Shown piece after piece: positions 1 to 5,578 of a DNA stretch of 7,374 bases. The DNA lies in the NCBI GenBank assembly GCA_036275935.1, contig DASUCS010000105.1, positions 1 through 7,374 on the forward strand, read 5' to 3'. The notes under the pieces were generated by a model. That model ran no database searches and was not told where the DNA came from. It worked only from the letters and a program-made list of their open reading frames with translations. This stretch comes from DASUCS01 sp036275935 (GTDB taxonomy: Bacteria; Actinomycetota; Acidimicrobiia; Acidimicrobiales; JACDCH01). Position numbers and translations under genes: made by a program. Positions within the stretch are counted from its first letter, which is position 1; each line of letters opens with the position of its first letter.

Positions 1-1205
1 GCGACGGCACGTGGCACGCGGGCTCAGGCGCGGTGTGGAACCTGAACAGCAACGCGCTCCGACCCGACACGTGGACCTCCGCCGACGCCGCCGGACTGCC
101 GATACTGGCGGGACTCGTGCGCTACGACGAAGTGGCGAGCGGTCACATCGACCACGCGATCCGGGTGACCGTTCCGCGCAGCGACCGCAGCTACCTGTGG
201 CCAGCGCGACATCAAGCCGGAACTGCGGATTCGAGCCTTCCGCCGATGGGCCTGCGCTTGCGGTTGCGCGGCGATCTCGACGTGTCGTCGTACGCGCCCG
301 AGGTGCAAGTGATCCTGCAGGCGATGAAGACCTACGGCGTGATCGTCGCCGACAACGGTTCGCCGTGGTACATCTCCGGCGTCCCAGATGAGCGGTGGGA
401 CAACGACCATCTGCACCAGCTCGGCAACCTCACCGGCGCCGACTTCGAAGCGGTCGACGAGTCGAGCCTGATGGTCGACCCGAACTCGGGCCAGGCCGCA
501 GGTGGCAGCGGCTCGAGCGGCAACAGCCCGACGTGGTTGCTTCGCGACACGAACAGCTCGGGTGTCGCCGACCACACGTTCGGCTACGGAGATCCCGGAG
601 ATCGTGCGCTGGCCTGCGACTGGGATGGGGACGGGGTGACGACGCCGACGACCTTCCGCAACGGTGCGTTCTACGAGCGCGACAGCCTCACCAGTGGAGC
701 CGCGACTCGCGTCGTGCAGTTCGGCGATGCGGGCGATCAACCGATCTGCGGCGACTGGAACGGCGACGGTCGCGACGACGTCGGCGTGCACCGGGGCAAC
801 ACGTTCTTCCTTCGCAACTCGAACACGACCGGCGTGGCGGACGTGTTCGTGACGTACGGCGATCCGGGCGACGATGCGATCATCGGGGATTGGGATGGGG
901 ACGGCCGAGCGACGCTGGGCATCCACCGCGGTAACGCCTTCTACCTCCGCAACTCGAACTCGACCGGCGTGGCCGACATCACGTTCTCCTACGGCGACGC
1001 GCTCGACCAACCGCTCGTCGGCGATTGGAACGGCGACGGTCGCGACACGATCGCCATCCACCGCGGCAACGCCTTCTACTTCCGCAACACCAACACGTCG
1101 GGCATCGCCGATCTCACGATCACCTACGGCGATCCGGGTGACTTCGCCATCGTGGGCGACTGGAACGGCGACCACCGCGACACCCTCGGCATCGTCCGCT
1201 CCTGA
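1..1205 (+). CDS. Repeat protein with DWDGDG (VCBS/FG-GAP-like) repeats, 5'-partial
   Basis: The frame is open from the window edge (first full codon at 3) to TGA at 1203-1205, so the true start and any signal peptide lie upstream. About 400 residues are visible. Residues encoded by 3 to about 495 form a domain with phrases such as GLPILAGLVRYDEV, SYLWPARH and WDNDHLHQLG. I recall similar domains in uncharacterised actinobacterial, probably secreted proteins, but know no assigned function. A Gly/Ser linker (about 498-539) follows, then five 45-residue repeats. Each repeat carries YGDPGD and GDWNGDGR-type motifs; the acidic D-x-D-G-D-G loops resemble the calcium-binding loops of VCBS/FG-GAP beta-propeller proteins. 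An extracellular role in adhesion or carbohydrate binding is inference. The visible part has only two cysteines, in repeats 1 and 2. GTG at 33 is only an internal codon, because the frame is already coding before it. The gene abuts the convergent hydratase gene. Confidence 0.85.
   Translation, partial: DGTWHAGSGAVWNLNSNALRPDTWTSADAAGLPILAGLVRYDEVASGHIDHAIRVTVPRSDRSYLWPARHQAGTADSSLPPMGLRLRLRGDLDVSSYAPEVQVILQAMKTYGVIVADNGSPWYISGVPDERWDNDHLHQLGNLTGADFEAVDESSLMVDPNSGQAAGGSGSSGNSPTWLLRDTNSSGVADHTFGYGDPGDRALACDWDGDGVTTPTTFRNGAFYERDSLTSGAATRVVQFGDAGDQPICGDWNGDGRDDVGVHRGNTFFLRNSNTTGVADVFVTYGDPGDDAIIGDWDGDGRATLGIHRGNAFYLRNSNSTGVADITFSYGDALDQPLVGDWNGDGRDTIAIHRGNAFYFRNTNTSGIADLTITYGDPGDFAIVGDWNGDHRDTLGIVRS
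540..1202 (+). repeat. Five tandem 135-bp (45-residue) coding repeats
   Basis: The units are 540-674, 675-809, 810-944, 945-1079 and 1080-1202. The last is slightly short and ends at the stop codon. Each starts with (L/E/F)RxxN, continues through YGDPGD and DWDGDG or DWNGDG, and ends with HRGNAFY in the best-conserved copies. Units 3, 4 and 5 are the most alike in both protein and DNA, for example the shared stretch encoding RNSN(T/S)TGVAD. Unit 2 is the most diverged at its start (ERDSLTSGAA). The fixed 45-residue period without indels suggests expansion by unequal crossover of whole propeller-blade modules. Confidence 0.9.
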
Positions 1206-1208
1206 TCA
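1203..1208. other. Shared TGATCA: back-to-back stop codons of convergent genes
   Basis: TGA at 1203-1205 ends the plus-strand repeat protein, and the reverse complement of TCA at 1206-1208 is the TGA ending the minus-strand hydratase. The two genes abut with zero intergenic bases, so neither has a private 3' untranslated spacer. I see no poly-T-tailed hairpin nearby on either strand. Confidence 0.95.
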
Positions 1209-2051
1209 GTTGAAGCGACAGAGTCCGTTGTCGACGACGACTGTGTCGCCCGGGCGACGGGTCTGGAAGACGGCTTCACCGTCGCCGGTGCGCCAGATCG
1301 AGATCGTGAGCTCGTCGCCGGGGAACACCGGGGACGTGAACCGGGCCTCCATCGACTTGAAGCGGGCCGGATCGTTGTCGCACAACGCGCTGAGCAACGC
1401 TCGTCCCGTGTAGCCGTACGTGCACAGGCCGTGGAGGATCGGGCGGTCGAATCCGGCCGCCGCTGCGAACGAAGGGTCGGAATGCAACGGGTTGCGGTCG
1501 CCCGACAGCCGATAGATGAGCGCCTGGTCGACACCCGTCTGATACGTCACGACGTGATCGGGCTCGCGCTCCGGCGGCGTCGGCCGCGGTCCACCGGGAC
1601 CGCGATCGCCGCCCCACCCGCCTTCTCCGCGGATGAACGCGCCCGACCGGGTCGTGAACAACGGCTCGCCGGTCGCCGCATCCACCGACTCGGTCTCGGT
1701 GACGAGCAACGCACCCGAGCCCTTGTCGTACAACCCGGCGATCGTGGTCACGGAACGCGTCGTGCCCTCGACGGGGATCGGCTTGTGGAGCTCGATGGCC
1801 TGCTCGCCGTGGACGAGCATGGTCCAGTTGATCTCGCCGAGTGCGTCCCACGCACCGGGGCCCGACACGCCGAGCACGACGCCCATCGTGGGCAGCACCT
1901 GCTGCGGCACGCCGTGTGTGTTCTCCGTGACGAACGGCAGATCGTCGACGCCGCAGCCAACGCCGAGGGCATAGAGGATGGCGTCCTTGGAGTCCCAGTG
2001 CTTCTCACCGGGTTGCGACTTCGCGCCGACGGCATCGGGGTTCAACGGCAT
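1206..2051 (-). CDS. MaoC-family (R)-specific enoyl-CoA hydratase (hydratase 2, double hot-dog)
   Basis: The 281-residue product fits the two-hot-dog MaoC / hydratase 2 family, which adds water to trans-2-enoyl-CoA to give (3R)-hydroxyacyl-CoA. Residues 1 to about 140 form the N-terminal hot-dog, which helps bind the acyl chain in this family. Residues about 160-281 form the catalytic hot-dog. The hydratase 2 signature is intact: YRLSGDRNPLH at 180-190, with D185 and H190 as expected catalytic residues, followed by GFDRPILHGLCTYG. A Gly/Pro-rich linker (about 142-160) joins the halves. The ATG at 2051 has a strong Shine-Dalgarno (GGAGGAA) five bases upstream, inside the end of the hydrolase gene. 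The gene is last in an operon with an SDR and an alpha/beta hydrolase and ends directly against the convergent gene. Substrate chain (fatty acid or sterol side chain) is unknown. The reverse dehydratase use in lipid synthesis is possible but less likely in this context. Confidence 0.93.
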   Translation of the reverse strand: MPLNPDAVGAKSQPGEKHWDSKDAILYALGVGCGVDDLPFVTENTHGVPQQVLPTMGVVLGVSGPGAWDALGEINWTMLVHGEQAIELHKPIPVEGTTRSVTTIAGLYDKGSGALLVTETESVDAATGEPLFTTRSGAFIRGEGGWGGDRGPGGPRPTPPEREPDHVVTYQTGVDQALIYRLSGDRNPLHSDPSFAAAAGFDRPILHGLCTYGYTGRALLSALCDNDPARFKSMEARFTSPVFPGDELTISIWRTGDGEAVFQTRRPGDTVVVDNGLCRFN

Positions 2052-2890
2052 GTGGGTTCCTCCACGTCGAGTTGCCGCGCGAGCGAGTCGAGCAGCGTGG
2101 TCCAGTGAGTGAGAAGGAGAAGGTGCGACGCACCCTCGATGAGCTCCAAGTGGCTGTTCGGCAACGCATCGGCCAACGCAGCACCGATCGCCGGATCGAC
2201 GACGTCATCGAGTTCGCCGTACCAGAGCGACACCGGCACATCGATGGCACCGAGGTCGATGTCCCACGGCGTCATCAGGTTGCGCAAGTCGAACTCCGCG
2301 CCTGACGTGCCCATGGCGATCGCGACCTGCATGGCGAGCGCGAGCTGCCCGGCGAGAGCAGGGATCGAATCGAGGTCGCGCAGGTACGCGTCGCTCTTCG
2401 CCTCCCGGATGTGCTCGAGCGCGAGCGCGGGGTCGAGGCCGTCGGGCGCGACGAACGGCAGCATGTCCTGCGCCACCGCGCCGGCGTCACCGTCGAAATC
2501 CGTTGGCGCCGTCGACGCCGCCAGGCCGACCGCGGCGACCCGTTCCGGCGCGACGGCGGCGCACGCGAGTGCGATCTGACCGCCTGACGACCAGCCGAGC
2601 ACCGAGCACCGTTCGAGCGACAGATGGTCGAGCAGCGCAACGACGTCTTCAGCCATCGATCGCCGCGTCCAGTCACGCGGCGAGTCGCTGCCGCCGTAGC
2701 CGGGACGGTCGACCGCGATGAGCCGCACACCGATCGTCGCGGGGATGCCGTCGTCGGGATGACGGGTCAGCCGGCAGTCGGGACACCCGTGGAGGTACAC
2801 GATCGGCCGCCCATCGGGCGCGCCGATGTCGTCGTACGTGAGGCGACGTCCGTCGGCGAGCTCGAGCGTTCCGCTCGGAGCCGGGGGCAT
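2042..2890 (-). CDS. Alpha/beta hydrolase fold protein
   Basis: The 282-residue product is a typical single-domain alpha/beta hydrolase. The visible order is beta-strand plus oxyanion loop IVYLHGCPDCR (30-40), AVDRPGYGGSD (59-69), nucleophile elbow GWSSGG with Ser101, a helical cap (about 130-205), acid strand WYGELDD (Asp228 or Asp229) and GASH with His256. The triad is therefore complete and the enzyme should be active on an ester, thioester, amide or related bond. The ATG at 2890 is chosen because it overlaps the upstream SDR stop as TGATG. The open frame continues upstream to 3115, but only antisense to nothing new: it runs through the SDR gene in another frame. The 3' end overlaps the hydratase gene by 10 bases. 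Being sandwiched between two beta-oxidation-type enzymes suggests a pathway role such as thioester or ester cleavage, which is inference. The oxyanion loop has an unusual Cys-Pro-Asp-Cys. Confidence 0.9.
   Translation of the reverse strand: MPPAPSGTLELADGRRLTYDDIGAPDGRPIVYLHGCPDCRLTRHPDDGIPATIGVRLIAVDRPGYGGSDSPRDWTRRSMAEDVVALLDHLSLERCSVLGWSSGGQIALACAAVAPERVAAVGLAASTAPTDFDGDAGAVAQDMLPFVAPDGLDPALALEHIREAKSDAYLRDLDSIPALAGQLALAMQVAIAMGTSGAEFDLRNLMTPWDIDLGAIDVPVSLWYGELDDVVDPAIGAALADALPNSHLELIEGASHLLLLTHWTTLLDSLARQLDVEEPTCR
2057..2063 (-). promoter_or_regulatory. Shine-Dalgarno of the MaoC hydratase gene
   Basis: On the minus strand this reads GGAGGAA, five bases before the ATG at 2051-2049. It lies within the last codons of the upstream hydrolase. 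It is the clearest ribosome binding site in the window and settles the hydratase start. Confidence 0.85.
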
Positions 2891-3798
2891 CAGCCCTTTT
2901 GGTCCTGCCCTGCCATGTTGGCGTTCGGACGAGCGTCCGCCAGGAGCTTGCGGGCCAGTGCATCGACCTGCGTCGGGTCGTCGACCGGCGTCGCCGTCGG
3001 GCCACGATGCCAGCTCTCCGCGACGGCGAACACCGCACCCGACGCCTCGAACACGCGGCCCGTGACATCGGCCGACTGCGTCGACGCGAGCCACGTGGCG
3101 ACCGGAGCGATCCAACGCGGCGACATCTGCTCCTTGGCTTCGTCGCTCGCCTGCCCCATCCCGAGGTTCTCGGTCATGCGAGTGAGCGCCGCCGGCGCGA
3201 TCGCGTTCACGGTGACGCCGTAGCGACCGAGCTCCATCGAGCTGATGATCGTGAACGCGGCGATGCCCATCTTCGCTGCGCCGTAATTGGTCTGGCCGGG
3301 GTTGCCGTAGATGCCGGAAACCGACGTCGTGTTGATGATGCGCGCGTCATTCGTCTCGCCCGCCTTGGCCCGCTCTCGCCAGTAGGCCGCGGCGTGGCGA
3401 CTCGGTGCGAACGTCCCTTTGAGGTGCACCTTGATGACCGCGTCCCACTCTTCTTCGGTCATGTTCGTGAGCATGCGGTCGCGCAGGATCCCGGCGTTGT
3501 TGATGAGGACGTCAAGTCCACCGAAGGTCTCGATGGCCGTGTTGATCAGCCGCTGCGCGCCATCCCAGGACGAGATGTCGTCGCCGTTCGCGACCGCTTC
3601 TCCACCCATCGCCTTGATCTCGTTGACGACGTCGAGCGCCGGCCCGGTCGTCGGCGTGCCGGATCCGTCCATGTCGCCGCCGAGGTCGTTGACGACGACC
3701 TTGGCGCCGTGCTCGGCCAGCATCAACGAGTGCTCGCGGCCGATTCCTCGTCCGGCGCCGGTGACCACGCAGATACGCCCTTCGCACATTCCTGCCAC
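2890..3798 (-). CDS. SDR-family (3R)-hydroxyacyl-CoA dehydrogenase-like oxidoreductase (MFE-2 type)
   Basis: The product (302 residues from GTG) is a short-chain dehydrogenase. It has the Rossmann motif TGAGRGIG (13-20), NNAG (100-103) and the catalytic set Ser159, Tyr172 and Lys176 in TTSVSG...NYGAAK. Asp38 ends strand beta-2 (VVVNDLGGD), which in this family favours NAD+ over NADP+. Several phrases closely match my memory of the dehydrogenase domain of peroxisomal MFE-2 (HSD17B4): NDLGGDMDGSG, NNAGILRDR, VHLKGTF, SGIYGNPGQTNY and WIAPVATWLAS. His125 occupies the VHLxG position usual in that group. I chose GTG at 3798 because GGGGGAG lies five bases upstream and it yields an MAGMCEGR start as in relatives; ATG at 3789 is the alternative. 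It is the first gene of a minus-strand operon and its TGA overlaps the hydrolase ATG by one base. It probably oxidises (3R)-hydroxyacyl-CoA; the substrate is not determinable. Confidence 0.92.
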   Translation of the reverse strand: MAGMCEGRICVVTGAGRGIGREHSLMLAEHGAKVVVNDLGGDMDGSGTPTTGPALDVVNEIKAMGGEAVANGDDISSWDGAQRLINTAIETFGGLDVLINNAGILRDRMLTNMTEEEWDAVIKVHLKGTFAPSRHAAAYWRERAKAGETNDARIINTTSVSGIYGNPGQTNYGAAKMGIAAFTIISSMELGRYGVTVNAIAPAALTRMTENLGMGQASDEAKEQMSPRWIAPVATWLASTQSADVTGRVFEASGAVFAVAESWHRGPTATPVDDPTQVDALARKLLADARPNANMAGQDQKG

Positions 3799-3803
3799 TG
3801 CTG

Positions 3804-3810
3804 CTCCCCC
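3804..3810 (-). promoter_or_regulatory. Shine-Dalgarno of the SDR gene
   Basis: On the minus strand this reads GGGGGAG (preceded by AA), five bases before GTG at 3798-3796. The spacing to the next in-frame ATG (3789) is 14 bases, too long, so the site favours the GTG start. Confidence 0.65.
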
Positions 3811-3811
3811 T

Positions 3812-3825
3812 TGGATGCTGGATGC
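3812..3825. repeat. Tandem heptamer TGGATGC x2 in the divergent intergenic region
   Basis: TGGATGC occurs twice with no gap at 3812-3818 and 3819-3825. It sits just upstream of the SDR ribosome binding site. A direct repeat at this place could be an operator half-site pair or simple slippage; the sequence cannot tell which. Confidence 0.6.
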
Positions 3826-3897
3826 CTCGGGCCTCATCTTGGGGAAGCGGGTCCACCCGGCGCCAACTGACTCGTGTCGAGCGGCCAGAGTGGAGTG

Positions 3898-5574
3898 ATG
3901 GCGGACCATCGCATCAAGCGCCGGCGGCGCTGGCCGTGGTTCGCCGTCGGTGTGCCGGTGCTGGTGGTCGTCCTCCTCGTTGCGGCGTGGGGCGTCGCGG
4001 CCAATGCACGCGGCGACAAGGTGGCCCGGAACGTGAAGCTGGCCGGCCACGACGTCGGAGGGATGGACCGCGCCGGCCTCGCGCGGCTCATCGACCAGTT
4101 CGCCGAGGACGAGCGCACGACGCCCGTGCACATCTCGACCAACGAGCACCACGAGTACGACACAACGGTCAGCGCGCTCGGCCTCAGCGTGGACAAGGGC
4201 GCGACCGCTGATGCGGCCCTGGCGTTCGATCGAACCGGATTCGCGCCGCTGCGGCCGTTCGAGTGGGCGGCGTCGTTCGTGAAGCAACGGACGGTGTCCC
4301 TTCGCTTCACGGTGGACCCGACGGCGCTGGCCGCCGCGCTCCCGGGCCTCGAAGGCGACAACCGAACGGCCGCGACCGAGCCCTCGATCGGCTCGCCTTC
4401 ACCCGGGGCCATCGAGGTGGCCGCTGGCAAGCCCGGTCACGGCATCGACGCGGCACGTCTCACGACTGCCCTGCTCGCCGTCGCACCTCGCCACACGCCG
4501 GGTACGCCGCTCGACGTCCGGGTCGACGAGGCAGCCATCGCGCCCACGTTCACCGACGCGGAAGCACAGAAGGTCGCGGACGAAGCCACACGCCTCGCGC
4601 GTCAACAGCTCACGCTCACCGTCGATGGCAAGAGCAAGGCGGTTGACGTCCCGACGGTGGCGATGTGGTTCCGTGCGGTTCCCCACGATCACGCGCTCCA
4701 GCTCGCCATCGACCCCGCCGTGCTGAAGCTGACCGTGACCGCGCTGTTCGGCACCATCGGACAAGAACCAGCCGACGCGTCGTTCTCGGTCGAGGACGGC
4801 AAGCCCGTGCTGCATCCCGGTCACGACGGCACGACGTGCTGCGAGGACACAGCTCCCGCGACGATCCTGAGCGCGCTGCGTGCCAACCAGTCGGCGGCCA
4901 CGATCGGGCTCGTCGCCCGACACCCCGCACTCACCACCGAGCACGCCATGCAGCTCGGTATCGTCGAGGAAGTGGGCCAGCCGGACACCTTCGGGCCCAC
5001 GACGCACCACGCGTGCTGTGAGGGCCGGGTGACGAACATCCACAAGATCGCGGACATCGTGCGCGGCCACGTGATCCTCCCCGGCGAGACGTTCTCGGTG
5101 AACGGCTTCGTCGGTCAACGCACCAAGGAGCGCGGGTTCGTCGACGCCCCCGTGATCTACAACGCGACTCACGACCACGACATTGGGGGCGGCGTCTCGC
5201 AGTTCGCGACCACGATGTTCAACGCCGCGTTCTTCGCCGGGCTCGATCTGACCGAGTACCAGAGCCACTCCCTGTACATCAGCCGCTACCCCCGCGGACG
5301 CGAGGCGACGATCTCGTGGCCCGCGCCCGATCTCAAGATCACCAACTCGACGCCCTATGGCGTCCTCATCTGGCCGACGTACGACGACACGTCGCTGACC
5401 GTGCACCTGTTCTCGACCCACTTCGTCGACGTCGAGGCCCAACCCACGAGCGACGCCCACAGCGGACAGTGCACCCGAGTGACCACGCCTCGCGTGCGCA
5501 CCTACGTCGACGGCCACACTGCACAGGACAAGGTCTCGGCTCTGTACCAACCCGCAGACGGGGTGCGATGCTGA
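3898..5574 (+). CDS. Membrane-anchored VanW-family protein with YoaR-type (PG-binding 4-like) domains
   Basis: The product is 558 residues from ATG at 3898. A basic N-terminus (KRRRR, 7-11) precedes one hydrophobic segment (about 13-35), giving a signal anchor with the bulk outside the cell. Residues about 40-340 look like two YoaR-like / peptidoglycan-binding-4-type modules (one ending near 200, the other from VADEATRLARQQL). Residues about 365-490 are the VanW domain: RVTNIHKIADIVRG, LPGETFSVNGFVGQRT and GGGVSQFATTMFNAAF. The domain is named after a vancomycin-resistance cluster gene, but its biochemical function is not established; a cell-wall role is inference and resistance should not be assumed. 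The usual Cys of GGGVCQ is Ser434. All six cysteines lie in the second half: 314, 315, 373, 374, 525 and the C-terminal 558. An upstream in-frame GTG at 3874 lacks a ribosome binding site. The GGAG at 3892-3895 is close to the ATG, whereas AGAG at 3887-3890 is better spaced, so the exact start is moderately sure. It leads a plus-strand operon. Confidence 0.9.
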   Translation: MADHRIKRRRRWPWFAVGVPVLVVVLLVAAWGVAANARGDKVARNVKLAGHDVGGMDRAGLARLIDQFAEDERTTPVHISTNEHHEYDTTVSALGLSVDKGATADAALAFDRTGFAPLRPFEWAASFVKQRTVSLRFTVDPTALAAALPGLEGDNRTAATEPSIGSPSPGAIEVAAGKPGHGIDAARLTTALLAVAPRHTPGTPLDVRVDEAAIAPTFTDAEAQKVADEATRLARQQLTLTVDGKSKAVDVPTVAMWFRAVPHDHALQLAIDPAVLKLTVTALFGTIGQEPADASFSVEDGKPVLHPGHDGTTCCEDTAPATILSALRANQSAATIGLVARHPALTTEHAMQLGIVEEVGQPDTFGPTTHHACCEGRVTNIHKIADIVRGHVILPGETFSVNGFVGQRTKERGFVDAPVIYNATHDHDIGGGVSQFATTMFNAAFFAGLDLTEYQSHSLYISRYPRGREATISWPAPDLKITNSTPYGVLIWPTYDDTSLTVHLFSTHFVDVEAQPTSDAHSGQCTRVTTPRVRTYVDGHTAQDKVSALYQPADGVRC

Positions 5575-5578
5575 AGCT

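Larger units (their letters stand above)
3799..3897. promoter_or_regulatory. Divergent intergenic region between the two operons
   Basis: These 99 bases separate the SDR start (minus) from the VanW-protein start (plus), so promoters for both operons should lie here or just inside the coding ends. I see no convincing -35/-10 pair on either strand. TTGGAT at 3811-3816 is followed 17 bases later by only TCATCT, and the minus strand offers TTGGCG with a poorly spaced CAAGAT. The region holds a perfect tandem heptamer TGGATGC (3812-3825) and a small inverted repeat CGGG-TCCA-CCCG (3848-3859). Either could be a regulator site, but this is unproven. Confidence 0.5.

Noticed and set aside
24..1175. 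Long minus-strand open frame (about 383 codons) opposite the repeat protein, itself showing repeats.
   Set aside because: It is the antisense shadow of the plus-strand repeats in GC-rich DNA. The product is a low-complexity Val/Ala/Arg/Asp string without a recognisable domain, whereas the plus-strand frame has clear motifs.
540..1202. Tandem repeats considered as a CRISPR-like array.
   Set aside because: The period is 135 bases, the whole unit is repeated rather than short identical repeats with unique spacers, and the frame stays open with conserved protein motifs.
1245..1258. Perfect 14-base palindrome GTCGCCCGGGCGAC near the end of the hydratase gene, considered as terminator stem or operator.
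   Set aside because: It encodes the ordinary RPGD segment of the hydratase, has no loop and no T-tract, and such palindromes are frequent in GC-rich coding DNA.
2891..3115. N-terminal extension of the alpha/beta hydrolase to an upstream ATG.
   Set aside because: The extra 75 codons run through the SDR coding region, have Arg/Gly-rich composition unlike a hydrolase, and the TGATG junction gives a better start.
3811..3839. TTGGAT with TCATCT at 17-base spacing as a sigma-70-type promoter for the VanW operon.
   Set aside because: The second hexamer matches the consensus only at its ends, so the pair is no better than chance.
2899..3870. Plus-strand open frame of about 323 codons opposite the SDR gene.
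   Set aside because: Arg-rich product without motifs; the minus-strand SDR has a complete catalytic and cofactor set.
3799..4287. N-terminal extension of the SDR across the intergenic region and into the VanW gene.
   Set aside because: The extension would overlap the divergent gene antisense, and the Rossmann motif lies at the expected distance from the GTG at 3798.
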